Shown: positions 10,692 to 22,260 of the stretch, piece by piece | Numbering within the stretch: position 1 is the stretch's first letter | How the letters are laid out: the number at the start of each line of letters is the position of its first letter | Assembly: GCA_920105805.1 (NCBI GenBank) | Contig: CAKKTI010000192.1 | Span: 1 to 38,185 of the forward strand | DNA: 38,185 bases | DNA from: Condylostoma magnum | Lineage: Eukaryota; Ciliophora; Heterotrichea; Heterotrichida; Condylostomatidae | Direction: 5' to 3' | Position numbers and translations under genes: made by a program | The notes under the pieces: generated by a model | The model's input: the letters and a program-made list of their open reading frames with translations, nothing else | Database searches by the model: none | Told to the model about the DNA's origin: nothing

Positions 10692-12176
10692 ATGCAAACA
10701 GGGTCAAATTAATTCTTACTAATAGAACATTTAGAAATTACTTAATGAAAAGGAGATGAAATACAGCAGGAAGATAAGGAGTTTTTAGAAAGATATCACA
10801 ATATATACAGTCTCTCAATACATAATTCAGGACTTAAATCTATCAACCTATTTCCAGCTTTCCCAGAATTACTTAAACTAAACTTATCAAACAATAAACT
10901 GGCGGATTAGCTGAATTCTCTTAATAAACTAACAACTCTTATTGAGCTAAACTTGTAAAATAATAATATTTCAAATATAAGCACAATGCAATAACTTAGT
11001 GACTTGTAATGTTTATTTAACTTGAATCTAATAGGAAACCCTGTCTGCTTATTATCTAGTTACAGAGAAGCAATGTTTAATACGTTTCCAAACCTTTTAA
11101 TTTTAGATAACTGCGATTTATAGGGAGATCCTGCCTTTATAGATTCAGATGGCTCAGAAACATCAGAACTCTCCGATTTATTCTCAGAAGATGATTATTC
11201 AGTTGATACAGAGTTAGGAGAGAAGCGACATAGGGAGCATAATATCGAGTACAGGCCTCCTAAGAGGATTAATTATAGTTTTGAATAATAAAGGAATTCT
11301 TTAAATACTAGTAACAGTTTATGAAGCAGCTGTCTTAATTTAATTAAACTAATGGAAACAACTTACACACCTTTGAGACATTAATGAAAAGAAGATGAAG
11401 TTTAAGTTGCAATAAGAAGAAATAGAAGAAAAATTCATAGGGTTTCTAATGATTACAGATCCTAAACTCAATAAGCATGATTTGGACATTCATACAAATT
11501 TGCGAAAAATTACAATGATAAATTTTATGTTGATGGATCGTTTAGAAAAGAAGATTTAGAAAAATTAAGAAAGTAAAATCAAGGGATTGTATATGGAAAA
11601 CTAGTTGATTAATTGTAGAATATACAGGGAAGGTTAAAGTCCACCAGTTAATGTAAGAAGGAACTTATACAAAAGTAGAGAAGAATGCGGAAAGTCTGAA
11701 ATTAGTATGGTAAAGTAAAGGTTAAATTTGAGAAATCTGCTGTTATTATACAGAAATTAGTCAGAGGGTGATTGATACGACTTAAAAACTTCGACTTAAG
11801 ACAGCGTATACTGGAATTCAAACTAAACTATGAATTATCCAGAATGAATACATCGGTGTTTTCTATTGATACTGTACTACATCCAGAGCTACTGTCCCAT
11901 ATAAAAGTTCTTCAAAGCTTTGGAAGATTTTTAGTCTATAATAAATTTGTTGCATTTAAGAAAAGATCAGCTAAAAGAAAGATATGTAAAGAAAACATAT
12001 AAGGCTGAATTATCAGCTAAGTAAGGTTTAATCAAGTGCATGTTCTGAAATTAGTAAAAAAGATAAAATTAGCAGATATAATGCTAAGGTCGATTGTTAA
12101 GTTTAGATTAGATCCTATAGCCAAAGAGATTTTCAGGAAGTTAAAAACTGTTTTGAGAAAACTTAGAGGGAAATGA
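10692..12176 (+). CDS. Leucine-rich-repeat / IQ-motif protein (LRRIQ-like)
   Basis: 494 residues. Residues about 35-130 contain leucine-rich repeats of the SDS22/LRRcap type (LNLSNNKLADQLNSL, ELNLQNNNIS, LNLIGNPVC), closed by the cap FPNLLILDNCDL. A short acidic stretch (about 150-175) and a basic linker follow. Near residue 350 is an IQ motif, VIIQKLVRGWLIRL, predicted to bind calmodulin or a light chain; its Trp is TGA at 11769-11771. The tail is basic and helical. The layout resembles axonemal or centrosomal LRRIQ/LRRC proteins. At least six TGA-Trp codons occur. The gene starts 35 nt after its neighbour's stop and ends at TGA 12174-12176, 17 nt from a convergent gene. Confidence 0.78.
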
Positions 12177-12193
12177 ATGTAGCTTAATATTAA

Positions 12194-12574
12194 TTATTGT
12201 CCAAAACTTGAATTGTTTCTTTTCTGGTATTTGCATTGTAGTACAGGCTTTAATACTTTATCATTATTTAATCTCAAATTACTCTTCCCCCTATTTCTTC
12301 AAAACTTTTTTGATATACTCATTTGTTTCTAACGTTAGCTTAAATATATATTAGGGATTACCTTTTAAAACTCTTGTTTTTCTTTCTTTATATAAAGACT
12401 CTTGATATTTTTGGTTTTTGGGAAATATTTCTCCATCAATCTTTTTACATCATTTTCTTAGATTTTAGTATTAGATGATGAATTTGATACAATGCCCTTT
12501 TGAATACTTTACAGTTGTGGGGTTATTGACCTGAATGCATGTATTCTTTATCTTGGTACAAAGAAGTTTTTCAT
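12194..12574 (-). CDS. Small basic protein, unknown
   Basis: 126 residues, strongly basic (many Lys, Arg, Gln, Ser and Asn), starting MKNFFVPRQRIHAFRS. No domain, signal peptide or membrane segment is visible. One TGA reads as Trp (KKFWRNRG). The stop is TAA at 12194-12196. Support comes from a clean start, an open frame across the whole gap between two well-defined genes, and fit to the local spacing; composition resembles a disordered nucleic-acid- or cytoskeleton-binding protein. It could be spurious, because an all-sense code keeps random frames open. Confidence 0.45.
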
Positions 12575-12777
12575 AATAAATGTCTTCTGTTATATTTAAA
12601 CCAAGTTAAGTTTTTATAAGAAGGTAAATAAGAAAAGTTAAAAAAGCTGATTTACTACCTGCTTAATGTGATTTCTCATGCATGTGCTCTGTATGCAAAC
12701 ATGCTATAAGAAAAAGGCATGTAAGATAAAAAACAGTAGATACGAAATTTATAAGAAATTAAGATAAAAGGAAAATT

Positions 12778-13899
12778 ATGTAATTAAATTTCACTCAGTT
12801 TATTGAAAAATTAGGCCAATGCAGTCATTAATACGATATTAATTTAAATATTATTGATACTGTTATATTTAGAAGAGGAACGCCTTATTCCTTATTATAT
12901 ACAAGTAAAGGCAAAGTAGTGGAGAAAGCTACTAATATTTCGCATTAAGGTATAATAAAGCACTTTGTTAAGCAAGTTAGATGAAGGAAGTAACTCATTT
13001 CAGGATCACCTTCAACTAAAACAACTGTTAAGTCAAATAAATCCTCTTATTATGGAAAAGAAACTGCAGTACTAAGGTATTCCAATAACAATGATTAATC
13101 AAAGGAGAATGGTAACTTAAGAATACTAATGGAACAAGAATTTTTAAATTTGATGCAGTAAAGAAAGGGCAGTAAGCTTTGAAATCAAATTGTGTACATA
13201 TAAACTACTGCTCTTTGTAAATTCGGACTAGCTGACCCTATTCCTGTCATATATAATAGAATCGAATTAACAAGTAGTAAAACTAATAATAATATACTAA
13301 ATCAATGCAAATAGATTTACTAGGCTTTTCTAGAATCACTTAATCTATAAATTGAGTGTATAAAAGCTGAATTTATAAGAGATGATAGTGGTAAAATTTG
13401 ATTATCATGAATCAGGAAAGTTTATGTAATATCTGTAAAAAGGTGTAAAAAATAAAAACATAGCAGAAATTTCTTAAGTACATTTCATGCTGATTTAACC
13501 GATATGAATCCTTAGACAATTGAAAAATATGAAAATGATAATAAAAACAATTAAACGTTTACTCGTTACAAATCAATTTTAAACGATCATGTACAAAATC
13601 TACTGTAAAAGTCAGAAATATCTGAGTGACTGTAGAAACCTGTACCCGATTACCTCTTTAATAGTATCACAATAAATTTCGACAAAATTAACGATATTAG
13701 GAAAAGGTCTAAAATACTGATGCAAAGAGAGAAGCGAAGTAAATCAGAAACTCCTTAGAAAGAAGTGAAAGATAATTACAACGCTTTAAGCTTAAGGGCA
13801 AAATACTGCAGGAGCGATAATGATAGTACACAGGCAAACTCGAGGTCTCCAATACGCACATTCAGAGTACAAAGACGATTTGGAAGTTATGGATCTTAA
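12778..13899 (+). CDS. Unknown protein sharing a motif with the globin-like neighbour
   Basis: 373 residues, starting MQLNFTQFIEKLGQ. A segment near residues 190-220 (CIKAEFIRDDSGKIWLSWIRK) resembles VVDFIKDRNNNWYLLRVKCY in the protein encoded at 9346, suggesting a shared ciliate domain of unknown role. The C-terminus is basic and Ser-rich. Several TGA codons read as Trp (QVRWRKQ, KLWNQ, ISEWLQK). The end is chosen at TAA 13897-13899; reading on would reach TGA at 13915-13917, which overlaps the ATG of the next gene. No function is claimed. Confidence 0.55.
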
Positions 13900-13913
13900 T
13901 TATTCTATTAAAA

Positions 13914-14798
13914 ATGAAAATCAAAAGATAAAATAAAAAGAATCGCAAGATTACCAAAATCAGTAAATAAGAGGCTTCCAAAATAGTAAAAGTGAAAGAG
14001 TTGAGTAATGGGCTACATTTGGTTCCATGTACTATTGACTCGGTAAATAATTAGTATATTCCGGTATGTAAGCCTTAAAGTGATGATATTGATTGAAAAG
14101 CTGTATAAAACAGAAATTAGTGGAAACCAGCAGAGGACGCTTTAATTCACTAATTAGTCAGTGAAAAGGGGAACAAGTCCTGGGCTTAAATCTCCAGTGA
14201 ACTAAACTTAAAACTTCACAATGGCATTCCAATCAGACTAGGAAAGCAATGCCGTGAAAGATGATACAATCACTTAAACCCGAATAATCTCAAGGGAAAT
14301 TGAAACAACATGGAAGATATATTCATTCTTACAAGCTAACGCTAATATGGAAATAAGTGGAGTAAAATAGCAAGAGAATTAGGTAATAGAACGGAAAATT
14401 AGATAAAGAACAGATTTAATAGTTTGATTCACAAGGCTAAGAAGAAATACTCTGATGAAATTGATTTGATATAAGCTATAATATAAGAAAAAGGAGGAGG
14501 AATGCCTCTTGACATATTTACTCCAAGAAGCAATATAGGTATTATCTCTCCTGTTGTATAAAAGGAGGAAAAAAACAGTGATTTTGGATTCGGGTACTTT
14601 GCGGATAGAGCAGGATAGATGGCCTAATCATTCAGTCTATAAGATCAGTACAAAATAGCCTCTCCTATAGCTATCAATTTATCATCACCAAGTACCTTTC
14701 TGATTCAGTCACCTGGGAATTTTGGATTATCACCGGAAAATTATCCTCAGTTTACTCAACCAACAGTTGTTGACTCTCCAAGCCCTATAATTAAGTAA
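13914..14798 (+). CDS. R2R3 Myb DNA-binding protein
   Basis: 294 residues. Two Myb repeats span about residues 75-185. R2 has WKPAEDALIHQLVSEKG, then KSWAQIS, then the canonical GKQCRERWYNHLNP. R3 has GNWNNMEDIFIL, GNKWSKIARELGNR and NQIKNRFNSLIHK. Two of the tryptophans that define Myb repeats are encoded by TGA (14262-14264 and 14301-14303), while others are TGG. The N-terminus is basic; the C-terminal third is Ser/Pro-rich and may be regulatory. The family comprises sequence-specific transcription factors, so a nuclear role is expected. It starts 14 nt after the preceding stop. TAA at 14796-14798 is taken as the stop; TGA at 14817-14819 is the alternative and would nearly touch the convergent aquaporin gene. 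Confidence 0.88.
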
Positions 14799-14820
14799 TA
14801 TTATTACTACTAAATTTGAT

Positions 14821-15615
14821 TCAAATTTCACTATAAATTTTATTATTCTCTTCAACTGATAATCCATTTGAGTTATTATTCGTGGCTTCTATTTCTCTAA
14901 ACATATACATTGATTTTAATTACTCTTCACTCAGTGACTTAACTGGCCTTTTATACGCTTTCATTATCTATCTGTTATAAATAACAGCAATAAATGATCC
15001 AATGAATGGTCCAATAAAATAAATCCATAAATCTTATATAGAATTATCCTCATCGTATATCATATGAATAATGTTTAAGGAAAAACACACAAAAGGGTTC
15101 ATGCCACCTCCTGATATATGTCCTCCTAATAACACTCCTGCTATAACACTAACAGGAATGGACATAGTACTAATTAATGTACTCTCCTCTATATCTCCAA
15201 TAGTCAAAGCATTACACACTAAAATAGCAGTAATTCATGCTTCAATGGCCACAGCTGCAGATATGGAATAATCTGAATTAATTACAATTTCGAAAGTGTC
15301 ACCTGTAATTGCCTTAGCAAACAATGCTCCTATAAACCCTCCTAATAATTATACCAAAATAAATAAAGACAGCTCAACATACTGTCTTCTATTGCCAGAT
15401 TTATTTAGCCAAATTTTACCCATTACTCCAATAGAGACCGCTGGATTATACTAACCTCCTGATATCATACCTGATAAGTGAATATTAGCCCAAATGACTA
15501 ACCCCGCTGCTACTATATTCCCTCTAGATATATGAACTGCCATTGCCAGCTGCATTGTTCCCAAAAACTCAGCTAAGATTCTTATAATACGATTTTATTT
15601 AAAAAATTTACTCAT
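14821..15615 (-). CDS. Aquaporin-family (MIP) channel-like protein with altered second half-helix
   Basis: 264 residues with six membrane helices and two re-entrant segments. The first signature is SGGQYNPAVS, NPA at 57-59, with Q55 from TAG. The second is HISGGGMNPFVCF at 166-178: NPF replaces NPA, and the position that normally carries the selectivity-filter Arg (NPAR) is Val176. The family conducts water, glycerol or small neutral solutes; loss of that Arg implies a changed filter. One TGA (EAWITAIL, Trp127) is sense. A 45-residue hydrophilic C-tail follows the last helix. The stop is TGA at 14821-14823. It begins 5 nt after the stop of the upstream gene on the same strand. Confidence 0.85.
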
Positions 15616-15620
15616 TTTTA

Positions 15621-17837
15621 CTAAAAGATGGAATTAATATCACCTGTTTCATGAATTTTGTTAAATGCGGAGCTGAAAACTTCTAGAATTTCTTCTGCTT
15701 CTTTGGTATTTTTATTAATCAAAGTGCTCAAGGGAAGCTCTGTGAAAGGGTCCAGTATCGTGAATAGGTAATTTGTGGGGAAATCTATCAATTTTCCTTG
15801 TTTTATTGATATTCCTTTGAGATCTTGCGCATGATAGGTGAAAGCATAATAACTTAAGAAATTAAGGAAATGAGTGGCTAAATTGCTTAGATTTCCTGTA
15901 TTCTCCACTTGGTCGTCAAATCAGACATCAGTGTCGTTTATTATTTTTGTTCCCCGTTTAGGAGTTTAGAGGGATTTTAAGGATGGATAAGCTCCTTGCA
16001 TTAGTGAGAAAAGTGCCATTAAGGTTAATTGGTAACCTGAGAAATATTGTTTTAAATTCTGAGATTTAGCCCAGTGTTTTATCAAGATTATAAGTAGACT
16101 TACTTTCTCGTCTTATTGGACGTATCGGTGTATTAGTTTTGCTTGTTCAATCATTAGGGGTTGGTTGAGACTAATTTTTACTCTGATGTCTTCGTATTGC
16201 ATTTGTATGTAGTCATAACCAAGTACGCATCTTTATTATAATCCGATACTGCTGAAAGTCTCAAGTATGGTGTTTATTGATAGTCCTTGTATCATCACGT
16301 CTATTGAGGTGTCTTTGATTCATGTGCCTTAGCGGACTGATCCTATGGAACTAAAGGAGAATTGGTGGGATTAAAGGTTCTGTTTTAAGTATTTTATGAA
16401 GTTTTAGAGCTTTTAGTTATGCTCTTGATCAGGGAACAGTTAGGTGTATTTTTCATAAAGTTATTACTCAAGGGTTTAGTAAAATATGAAGTTTTGTGAG
16501 TTTTCTTCAACTTTTTTAGGCTTTTAGTTATTTTATGCTTTTTTATTAGGTTGTTTCCTTTATTTATTTTATGGCTTTTATTAAGGCTCTCTTTTCTGTT
16601 GCATTTTTGGCTTTTATTAAGGTTCTTTTCTTTATTGGATTTTTTTGTAGATATTTCTAAGCTATTAGATTTAATTTTGATTCAGTACTCTAAAATGATC
16701 CAATGTTCTTATAAGTAGATTTATTGTCTTTAAACTTTCTTAATTCTTGTCAACCTCATAAAATAACTAATTAAACTAATCATAGACAATTTTAGCTCTT
16801 TAATTTTTATCAGTGTGTATTTTTTCAACATTGTTTAATATTAAACCATTCAATCACCCAGTTTCGCAATATTATCCTGATATAAGTTTTGCATAAATTT
16901 CATCATATGTGAATTGAATGATTCCTTTTATTTATTCCATATTATTTAAAGGTTAACTTTGAACGTTTTTGTCTTAGTAATTCGATCTATTTGAGTTTTT
17001 ATAAGATATGTTTGTTTCATCAGAAATCGCATCAATCACAAATTAATTAATAGTCCTGTAATTATCAGATTCTATTTTTTTTAATGTTTCAACTAGTCTT
17101 ATCCTTTACTTAGGTGAAAAAATCGGTGCAAATTTTATAAGCTATTTTTCCAAAATACCCTAATGCTCTAAGATTTACTTATCATAGTTGGCTAATAAGT
17201 AATGAAATTGTCTAAAGCTATCAATGCTTAGTTGACTGCTTGGAGGTAATTCTTCTGACAATATTACTTTAAAAGCTTCCATACAGTTTCTTAGCTATGA
17301 TCTGACTTAGTCATCGCTTAAATTATCTAAATTTTACTCCTACAACAAAGAGTAATTAATGCTTTAGTAAATATCTTGATTATTTTCCCTACTACTTTGT
17401 TACTTATTCGAATCATTTTGCTATTGCATGTTTAAGTTATCATTTTGTTGTACATTTGAATAATCGCTATTAAATCCTTAGTCAAATTATTAGCACCAGT
17501 GATCAATTTCTTATATACTGTACCCTGAAATCTTATCAGGAGTATTAGCCTTAAAATATTCATAGATTTGTATAAACCCTTATAAACATGGTGTTTCTTA
17601 CTTAATCTTTAAAAAATCAATTTAACTTAGATTTTAAAACATTTAAATCAAAGAGCCTTTAATATTCAGTACACAAGAGTCAGATTCGAGTAGTCCGGTA
17701 AAGAATTTGGTCAGTAGTAATTAATTCACCTCTATTCTACTCTAGTCTTGAACTGCTAATTATTAAATTATCTTAAGAAGCCTCAGATACTCCTTTCCTT
17801 ACGGGAACTTTAGGGTTAAGATTATCCCAATTGCCAT
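15621..17837 (-). CDS. Non-canonical poly(A) polymerase/TUTase-like protein, probably inactive
   Basis: 738 residues in one frame. An N-terminal helical and Asn/Gln-rich region (1-340) leads to a Lys/Gln/Pro linker (about 390-440) with a repeated QQKP pattern. A Trf4/Cid1-type nucleotidyltransferase follows: SIGSVRQGTWIKDTSIDVMI (about 496-515), then YEDIRVKISLN (about 549-557), a central domain (IILIKHWAKSQNL) and the PAP-associated domain (FLNFLSYYAFTYH, ILDPFTELP). The usual SDID dyad reads TSID (Ser511, Asp513) and the third Asp (VDISFN in relatives) is Lys554. Two of three metal ligands therefore appear lost, so a scaffold or RNA-binding role is more likely than catalysis. The stop is TAG at 15621-15623, five bases before the aquaporin ATG. 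Confidence 0.78.
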
Positions 17838-18084
17838 AGGATCCTTTGCAGATTCTAATATATCCAGAAAGGAGTCATCAGTTGATATTTTTAAGCCCTG
17901 TGCTAACTAGATGTAGTACAAATCCATATTTATTTACTGTTTTCATGGATAATTTGGTAAGTAAATTTAGTAGAAAAATGTTATTAAAGGCTTATTATGC
18001 TTGTTGTGTAACTTTTGTATGTTTTAAGCTAAAATTATTCTAAAATTTGGTTAATATAATTCTCAACTAGAACAGGTTAAGCCT
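17838..18084. other. AT-rich spacer upstream of the tRNA gene
   Basis: 247 nt between the divergent protein gene start and the tRNA. No conserved feature was recognised; it presumably includes the promoter of the 15621-17837 gene. Confidence 0.4.
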
Positions 18085-18156
18085 AGCTCTGTAGTGTAAT
18101 GGTGAACACTTTGGACTTTAAATCCAACACTCCGAGTTCGAATCTCGGCAGAGCTT
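18085..18156 (+). tRNA. tRNA-Gln with anticodon UUA (decodes UAA, and UAG by wobble)
   Basis: A complete 72-nt cloverleaf can be folded: acceptor AGCTCTG/CAGAGCT, D-stem GTGT/ACAC, anticodon stem TTGGA/TCCAA with loop CTTTAAA, T-stem CCGAG/CTCGG with loop TTCGAAT, and discriminator U at 18156. Anticodon TTA is at 18118-18120. The body (GTGTAATGGT D-arm, TTGGACTTTAAATCCAA anticodon arm, U73) closely resembles eukaryotic tRNA-Gln and not tRNA-Glu. It therefore inserts glutamine at UAA, and probably UAG by wobble, which explains the in-frame UAR codons throughout the window. No intron is seen. The internal B box is the GGTTCGAATCC-like T-arm. Confidence 0.95.
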
Positions 18157-18942
18157 CTTTTTGTATATTTTTAAAATTTTAGTATTGCAATGTGAAGTAG
18201 TCATTCTGGGTAAACTTTTAGGTAAATTTTAGTGTATACTATAGATGATTGTAATAGGTATTGTAATTGGTTACAGTACTTCTAATTTAACTTTTTAGTG
18301 TTATTTTATATTGCTATTAATGATAAATAATTGATATAGGAATCAAACGTATTACATTGATATTGGTAGTAATTTTGGATGTTTTTAAGGTTTTAACTCA
18401 TTTAGCCTAGTACTATGAAAGCTAATACATTTTTATTATGAGTGTTTTAAGTGATAATACATTATTTATTTTAGGTTAAGAGCAAATATCAATATGTTGA
18501 TAAGAGCTAAATTATTATCAAATTAATCATAAATTATATGTAAGATAATTTGTTAATTTGCCCAATGTGTTTATATAGTACCTAAAACTCCCTTTATTTA
18601 CATTAGTATAGATTTTATCTTTTTATCTTAACTTTGTCATCAGGGTTCGAAATCTAGAAGTACTGTTTTTTTTATTAAATAGAGACAGCTTATTATTTAC
18701 AATTTCAAAAGGTTAATTATTGCTTACAACTCTCTAAAATTGATATAATAAGAAATGGTAGCATCAATAAAGAAATATGATAAAACAGATAACTAGTATT
18801 ACTATAATTCTGTATAACTTCTAAAAAGCATCTAATTTATCACAAAACATGACTAATTTCAACAAAGTCACCTTTTTGGCACATTTCTTCTTAATAAAAA
18901 CGGTGTAAACCTCAAATCCATCCTTATATCATAATTACAAAA
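18157..18942. other. Longest non-coding stretch; one isolated Pol III-like B box
   Basis: AT-rich, with frequent TGA on both strands and no convincing ORF. The only feature seen is an isolated GGTTCGAAATC (18644-18654), a near-consensus B box, followed after 11 nt by eight T residues (18666-18673). No tRNA cloverleaf can be closed around it. The final part should contain the promoter of the gene at 18943. Confidence 0.4.
18158..18162 (+). terminator. Pol III terminator of the tRNA gene
   Basis: A run of five T residues starts two bases after the discriminator base, as expected for RNA polymerase III termination. Confidence 0.75.
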
Positions 18943-19878
18943 ATGGAAGACAGTCGGGCCAGTCTTTACTTAGGAACTCTATTTGTGCTAATTTCAGCTA
19001 TACTCCAGCAATACAGTCTTAATAATAAAAGAGACTACTAATTTGATTAAATGTAAGTTCCTATTAAAAACCATTTAATTTACCTAATAGGCCTAATATC
19101 AGAACTAATAGGACTATTCTACCTTCCTCTATCAACCTTCATCCTACTTTCCAGCCTTCATTTACTAGCCTTTAAGTACTTCCACGGTTACAGATCGATT
19201 CTAGAACTAATCGGCTGTTTTTCAATAGGTATTTCCCTTCTCCTATTGCAACTAGAAGGAGGAATACAGGGACATTACTAATCAATAGAAGAATTAGACG
19301 AGTTAATCAACGGTGATTACTTTCTATGGATGATTTGTTCCTTAACTTTTAACCTTACTATGAGACGACTGGGGTATTATGCTAATAAAGTGATTCTGGA
19401 GACCTGCATTCCTGCCTAGATATCAGCTATTACCTTAGGAGCTGCTAAGATTACAATACTTAATATTGTTCATTTCTACTAGAACTAAACTGGGACGGGA
19501 CTGTTGATTCTGCTGTTAATTGGCATGTTTGGAGTTACTGTAGTAATTAACTCTGGGTTTGTATCGGCGTTAAATGAACACTATAGATCAGATACGATTG
19601 CTGTATGTTTTTACTTTTGGACTGTTTTTTATACATTGCCTTTAGCCTTTTTGGTGATAAGTGCTGGGGCTTATTATTCTCTACAGACTTATGTAATTGA
19701 GATAGTTTGCAGTGTTACTATTTCCCTAGGATGCTTTGTATTTTTAGCATATGAGTATTTTCCGTAGTTTCCTCTTAATTAAGTTACTTTGGACTTAAGG
19801 TAATTTACTATGACTCGAGGTATATAAGAAAATTCACCTAAAAGTAGACAGACACAGACTTTTCATTTCTCAGTATGA
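18943..19878 (+). CDS. Multi-pass membrane protein, NIPA/DMT-transporter-like
   Basis: About 311 residues with roughly nine hydrophobic helices, beginning MEDSRASLYLGTLFVLISAI. The motif SGFVSALNEHYRSDTIAVCF, followed by FYFWTVFYTLPLAF, resembles the ALN..L...D...V.P.Y(Y/F)..F region of NIPA-type magnesium transporters in the drug/metabolite transporter superfamily. The match is moderate, so the substrate is not claimed. The membrane part ends at EYFP. The TAG that follows (19765-19767) may be the stop (274 residues), or may encode Gln, continuing into a polar tail (LNQVTLDLRQFTMTRGIQE) that ends at TGA 19876-19878. The tail looks coding and leaves 47 nt to the convergent kinase gene, so the longer form is given. 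Confidence 0.68.
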
Positions 19879-19925
19879 TTTATTTAGTAATGTAATAAAT
19901 TATAATTAAACATGTGTTAAAATTA

Positions 19926-21593
<1,668 letters not shown>

Positions 21594-21622
21594 TATTTAG
21601 TGATTTTTTAAGTTTAAATTAA

Positions 21623-22228
21623 CTACGCTAGGTTTTTGAAGAACTCTACCCAGTCATTGTAGGAATGTAGACTAGTAGCATCGGGGGCATAGGCCCCGTT
21701 AATAAAGTATGAAGGTGTTTGGGATATTCCTCTAGCACTGGCCCATTTCCAAGCACTTCTCATATCACCTGATTTAGAGCCCTGTACAAGTGACTCATAT
21801 AGTTCATTTTAATCAATTCCAGTAGCATTTGAGGCTCCGCTGGCTATTTATTCATAAAGTTCGAATTAATTCCAGTTTAATCCTTCTGATAGGAAATACT
21901 GCTTGTTGTATAGGAAGAATTCTAAATAATTGACAAATTGAGAAGGATAATTTTGTTAGATGTACTGACCAAGCTCGCATACTTAATATGCTCCTATATG
22001 ATAAGGAAGAGGGTATAAGTGGAATACCACTTAAAAGTTTTCATGATTCTTCTTAATAAATTCCTTTAAACCTGGAAAATCTTAAGCACAGTTTCCGCAT
22101 AAAGGATCTATAAAGGCCTCGATTACATATTAACCTCTGTGATTCCCAATATCAAATCCAAGTTTATGTCTAGGGATAGGCACAACTTAATTACCTAAAG
22201 CCAGTGTGAATAGAATAATTTAAAGCAT
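21623..22228 (-). CDS. DsbA-like thioredoxin-fold protein, secretory
   Basis: 201 residues. A short hydrophobic N-terminus (MLQIILFTLALG) looks like a signal peptide. The thioredoxin-like core (Thioredoxin_4/DsbA type) has IEAFIDPLCGNCAQDFP with redox pair C44-G-N-C47, then FHLYPLPYHIGAY. The cis-proline loop is GISQTPSYFINGAY near residue 170. A C-terminal helix, NDWVEFFKNLA, closes the fold. The protein is expected to act as a disulfide oxidoreductase in the secretory pathway. The stop is TAG at 21623-21625, 29 nt before the kinase ATG on the same strand. Confidence 0.8.
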
Positions 22229-22260
22229 TTTTATTATACGACTAATAAGGTTTATAACTT

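Noticed and set aside
11772-12002. Separate small gene at 11772-12002
   Set aside because: It is the C-terminal part of the LRR-IQ gene, cut off only when TGA and TAA are read as stops.
15071-15271. Plus-strand ORF opposite the aquaporin
   Set aside because: It mirrors the aquaporin coding strand; no independent support.
18085-18156. Suppressor tRNA of mitochondrial or phage origin
   Set aside because: Body, discriminator and Pol III terminator are typical of a nuclear eukaryotic tRNA-Gln.
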